Below are positions 7,450-8,835 of a stretch of DNA of 8,835 nucleotides, piece after piece (within the stretch, counting starts at the first letter, position 1; each line of letters opens with the position of its first letter). The translations under genes and the position numbers were made by a program. This stretch comes from JBFISM01 sp041608535 (GTDB lineage: Bacteria; Actinomycetota; Acidimicrobiia; Spongiisociales; UBA5794). The notes under the pieces were generated by a model. It saw only the letters and a program-made list of their open reading frames with translations. It had not been told where the DNA came from and did not search any database. The DNA lies in contig JBFISM010000151.1 in NCBI GenBank assembly GCA_041608535.1, positions 1-8,835 on the forward strand, in the 5' to 3' direction.

Positions 7450-8178
7450 TCAGTTGGTGGAGAGGTCCACTGTGGAGAGATGGGCCACGGTGGCGGCCGG
7501 GTCGTTGGTGATCACTGCGTCGAGGCCCAGCTGAGCCAGCCGCTCGGTGCGGACCACGTCATCCAGCGTCCAGACCACGATCGATACGCCGTGGTCGTGT
7601 GCGGCGGCGATGGTCTTGGCGGCGGCACCATTGAGGCTCGAATAGTGGGGCGCCACCCAGGTGTGTCCCACGGTGGCGATCTCGACGATCATGTCCGCTA
7701 CGGGCATCGCACGGCCGAGTAGCTGGCCGGTGACGACCCGTTCATCGAGCGCACGTACTCTGCCCATGGTCGACCAGTTGAACGACGTGACGATCACTCT
7801 GTCGTGGAGGTGGTGGGCGTCGATCCACTCCACGACCTGTGCAGCGACGGTGTCTTCCGGATCATGATCCGGCTCCCCGGGCTGATTCTTGATCTCGACA
7901 TTGATCAAGAGGTCACCGGTGACGTCGAGCATCTCGTCCAGAGTCGGGATGTGGGGGGCCGCGGTGCGCAGCTCATTGAAGGAGACGTCGATCAGCGGAC
8001 CGATGCCGCGCACCGTGGGGTCGTGGTGCAGCACCAGCGTGCCATCCCGAGTGGTGCGAACGTCGAGCTCGATGCCGTCGGCGGCTTGAGCCACCGCCAG
8101 GGCGTACGCAGTGAGCGTGTTCTCCTGCGCCGACGCCGAGGCGCCGCGATGAGCTATGACGAGTGGGCCGGAAGACAC
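7450..8178 (-). CDS. Glycerophosphodiester phosphodiesterase family protein
   Basis: GDPD enzymes hydrolyse glycerophosphodiesters, such as those from phospholipid turnover, to glycerol 3-phosphate and an alcohol. The 242-residue product is a single GDPD TIM barrel with the family motifs: AHRGAS with H10 and R11, QENT with E19, GIELDV with E37 and D39, HHDPT with the second catalytic His H52, and VEIKN in the middle. No signal peptide or membrane segment is visible, so it is probably cytosolic. I chose GTG at 8178 because TACGAT lies just 6 bases upstream, the same layout as radA, and because GDPD proteins usually begin a few residues before VIAHRG. The alternative ATG at 8202 adds eight residues and has AGAGG only 3 bases before it. 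Exact substrate is unknown. It is convergent with ispF and divergent from cysS. Confidence 0.92.
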   Translation of the reverse strand: MSSGPLVIAHRGASASAQENTLTAYALAVAQAADGIELDVRTTRDGTLVLHHDPTVRGIGPLIDVSFNELRTAAPHIPTLDEMLDVTGDLLINVEIKNQPGEPDHDPEDTVAAQVVEWIDAHHLHDRVIVTSFNWSTMGRVRALDERVVTGQLLGRAMPVADMIVEIATVGHTWVAPHYSSLNGAAAKTIAAAHDHGVSIVVWTLDDVVRTERLAQLGLDAVITNDPAATVAHLSTVDLSTN

Positions 8179-8184
8179 GGGATG

Positions 8185-8190
8185 ATCGTA
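8185..8190 (-). promoter_or_regulatory. -10 hexamer of the GDPD gene
   Basis: TACGAT on the minus strand, identical to the radA -10, ends 6 bases before the GTG at 8178. It predicts a leaderless transcript and argues for the GTG start over the ATG at 8202, which would lie upstream of the -10. A CCGACA that partly resembles a -35 lies at 8215-8210, at 19-base spacing. Confidence 0.45.
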
Positions 8191-8199
8191 ACTGGTTCG

Positions 8200-8278
8200 C
8201 ATCGGCCTCTGTCGGGTGCGGGCGCATCGGTCGTGGGTGAACGACGGCCGATGGGGTGCGATAGCATCCCGGCCGATG
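8200..8278. repeat. Four-part dyad between the divergent GDPD and cysS genes
   Basis: CATCGGCC (8200-8207) and CATCGGTC (8225-8232) are followed by two inverted copies, GGCCGATG at 8246-8253 and 8271-8278. Copies on each side are 25 bases apart, and inner and outer pairs share one centre of symmetry at 8239. The inner pair, with TCGT/ACGA (8231-8234 with 8241-8244), also makes an imperfect hairpin. The last copy contains the cysS ATG and the first contains the alternative GDPD ATG. It may be an operator shared by both genes, or a chance outcome of base composition. Confidence 0.4.
8262..8267 (+). promoter_or_regulatory. -10 hexamer of the cysS promoter
   Basis: TAGCAT fits TAnnnT and ends 8 bases before the cysS ATG without a Shine-Dalgarno, again predicting a leaderless mRNA. 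No clear -35 box is visible. Confidence 0.45.
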
Positions 8279-8835
8279 CAGGTCTTCAACACGCTCGGTC
8301 GGCGCAAGCAGGAGCTCGTCCCCCACGAACCCGGTCGGATCGGTTTCTACGTCTGTGGCCCCACCGTGCAGGCGCGCCCGCATCTGGGCCATGGCCGCTC
8401 TGGTGTCGTCTTCGATGTCATCCGCCGGTATCTGGTGTGGCGCGGCTTCGATGTCACGTACGTGCGCAACGTGACCGATGTCGAGGACAAGATCATCGCC
8501 GCTGCGGCAGCGGAGGGGGTTTCCACCGAGGAGCTGGCGGCGCGGTACGAGAAGGTGTTCAACGACGCTCATGCGGCGCTGAACGTGGAGGCGCCGGACC
8601 TCGAGCCGAAGGCGACGGATCACATCCCGGAGATGATCGAGCTGGTCTCCTCGTTGATCGACAAGGGTCACGCCTACGAGTCGGCCGGCGATGTCTACTT
8701 TGCGGTGCGCAGCTTCGAGGGGTACGGCAAGCTCTCCGGCCGCGATATCGACGAGTTGCTGAGCGGTGCTCGGGTGGAAGTGGATGAGGCAAAGCGCGAC
8801 CCGCTCGACTTTGCGCTGTGGAAGAGCTCGAAAGA
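8276..8835 (+). CDS. cysS: Cysteinyl-tRNA synthetase (3' end cut off)
   Basis: CysS is a class I synthetase that activates cysteine with ATP and loads it on tRNA-Cys. The frame stays open to the window edge, giving 186 complete codons of a family usually about 450-480 residues long. Visible features are FNTLGRRKQEL at the N-terminus, YVCGPTV with the zinc- and cysteine-binding C27, the HIGH-class signature HLGH at 36-39, FDVIRRYL, the VRNVTDVEDKII segment, DVYFAV, and LDFALWK near the cut. The KMSKS loop and anticodon-binding domain lie outside the window. The CGPTV and HLGH motifs separate it from MshC only weakly, since MshC (mycothiol ligase) is a CysS paralogue; the VTDVEDKI stretch and the carD-ispF-cysS neighbourhood favour CysS. 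The ATG at 8276 is supported by the -10 hexamer 8 bases upstream. It is divergent from the GDPD gene. Confidence 0.93.
   Translation, partial: MQVFNTLGRRKQELVPHEPGRIGFYVCGPTVQARPHLGHGRSGVVFDVIRRYLVWRGFDVTYVRNVTDVEDKIIAAAAAEGVSTEELAARYEKVFNDAHAALNVEAPDLEPKATDHIPEMIELVSSLIDKGHAYESAGDVYFAVRSFEGYGKLSGRDIDELLSGARVEVDEAKRDPLDFALWKSSK

Noticed and set aside
8203..8275. Possible T-box or other leader riboswitch before cysS
   Set aside because: The space is under 75 bases, there is no T-box sequence, and the -10 next to the ATG leaves no leader RNA.
7804..8787. 327-codon plus-strand frame across the GDPD gene and cysS
   Set aside because: Antisense to GDPD motifs and out of frame with CysS motifs; Arg/Gly-rich composition typical of a shadow frame.

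Overview
The window is chromosomal core sequence from a GC-rich Gram-positive bacterium, almost certainly Actinomycetota. The gene set (clpC, radA, disA, carD, ispF, cysS) and its order recall the Mycobacterium tuberculosis region running from clpC1 through radA/disA and carD to ispF and cysS1. The start signals (a TAnnnT hexamer 6-9 bases before the start codon, usually with no Shine-Dalgarno) also suit an actinobacterium. A deep lineage such as Acidimicrobiia is plausible but is inference only. I see no mobile element, CRISPR array, tRNA, rRNA or prophage gene.

Layout, left to right: the 3' nine-tenths of clpC (+, 5' end cut); a 153-base convergent intergenic region packed with five perfect inverted repeats; a minus-strand gene for a zinc-ribbon, one-TM, discoidin-like surface protein; a divergent promoter region; a probable 42-residue membrane protein (+); radA (+); disA (+); carD (+) with ispF 14 bases behind it; a convergent minus-strand GDPD-family phosphodiesterase gene whose stop lies two bases from the ispF stop; a divergent promoter region with a four-part dyad; and the 5' third of cysS (+, 3' end cut). 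No gene-free stretch exceeds 300 bases.

Functional themes are protein quality control (ClpC), recombination and DNA-integrity signalling (RadA next to DisA, a known functional pair in mycobacteria), RNA-polymerase promoter-complex control (CarD), MEP isoprenoid synthesis (IspF) and tRNA charging (CysS).

The most unusual points are these. DisA departs from the family at both active-site motifs (DGA is DGG, RHR is RSR), so its diadenylate cyclase activity is in doubt. CarD carries an 83-residue Lys/Ser/Ala-rich histone-H1-like N-terminal tail absent from mycobacterial CarD. ispD is missing from its usual place between carD and ispF. IspF has Thr for the usual His of the HSDGDV loop. The clpC downstream region is an array of palindromes, two of which share an arm. 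I do not see a wholly new multi-gene system here; the novelty is in altered versions of conserved genes and in the intergenic structures.
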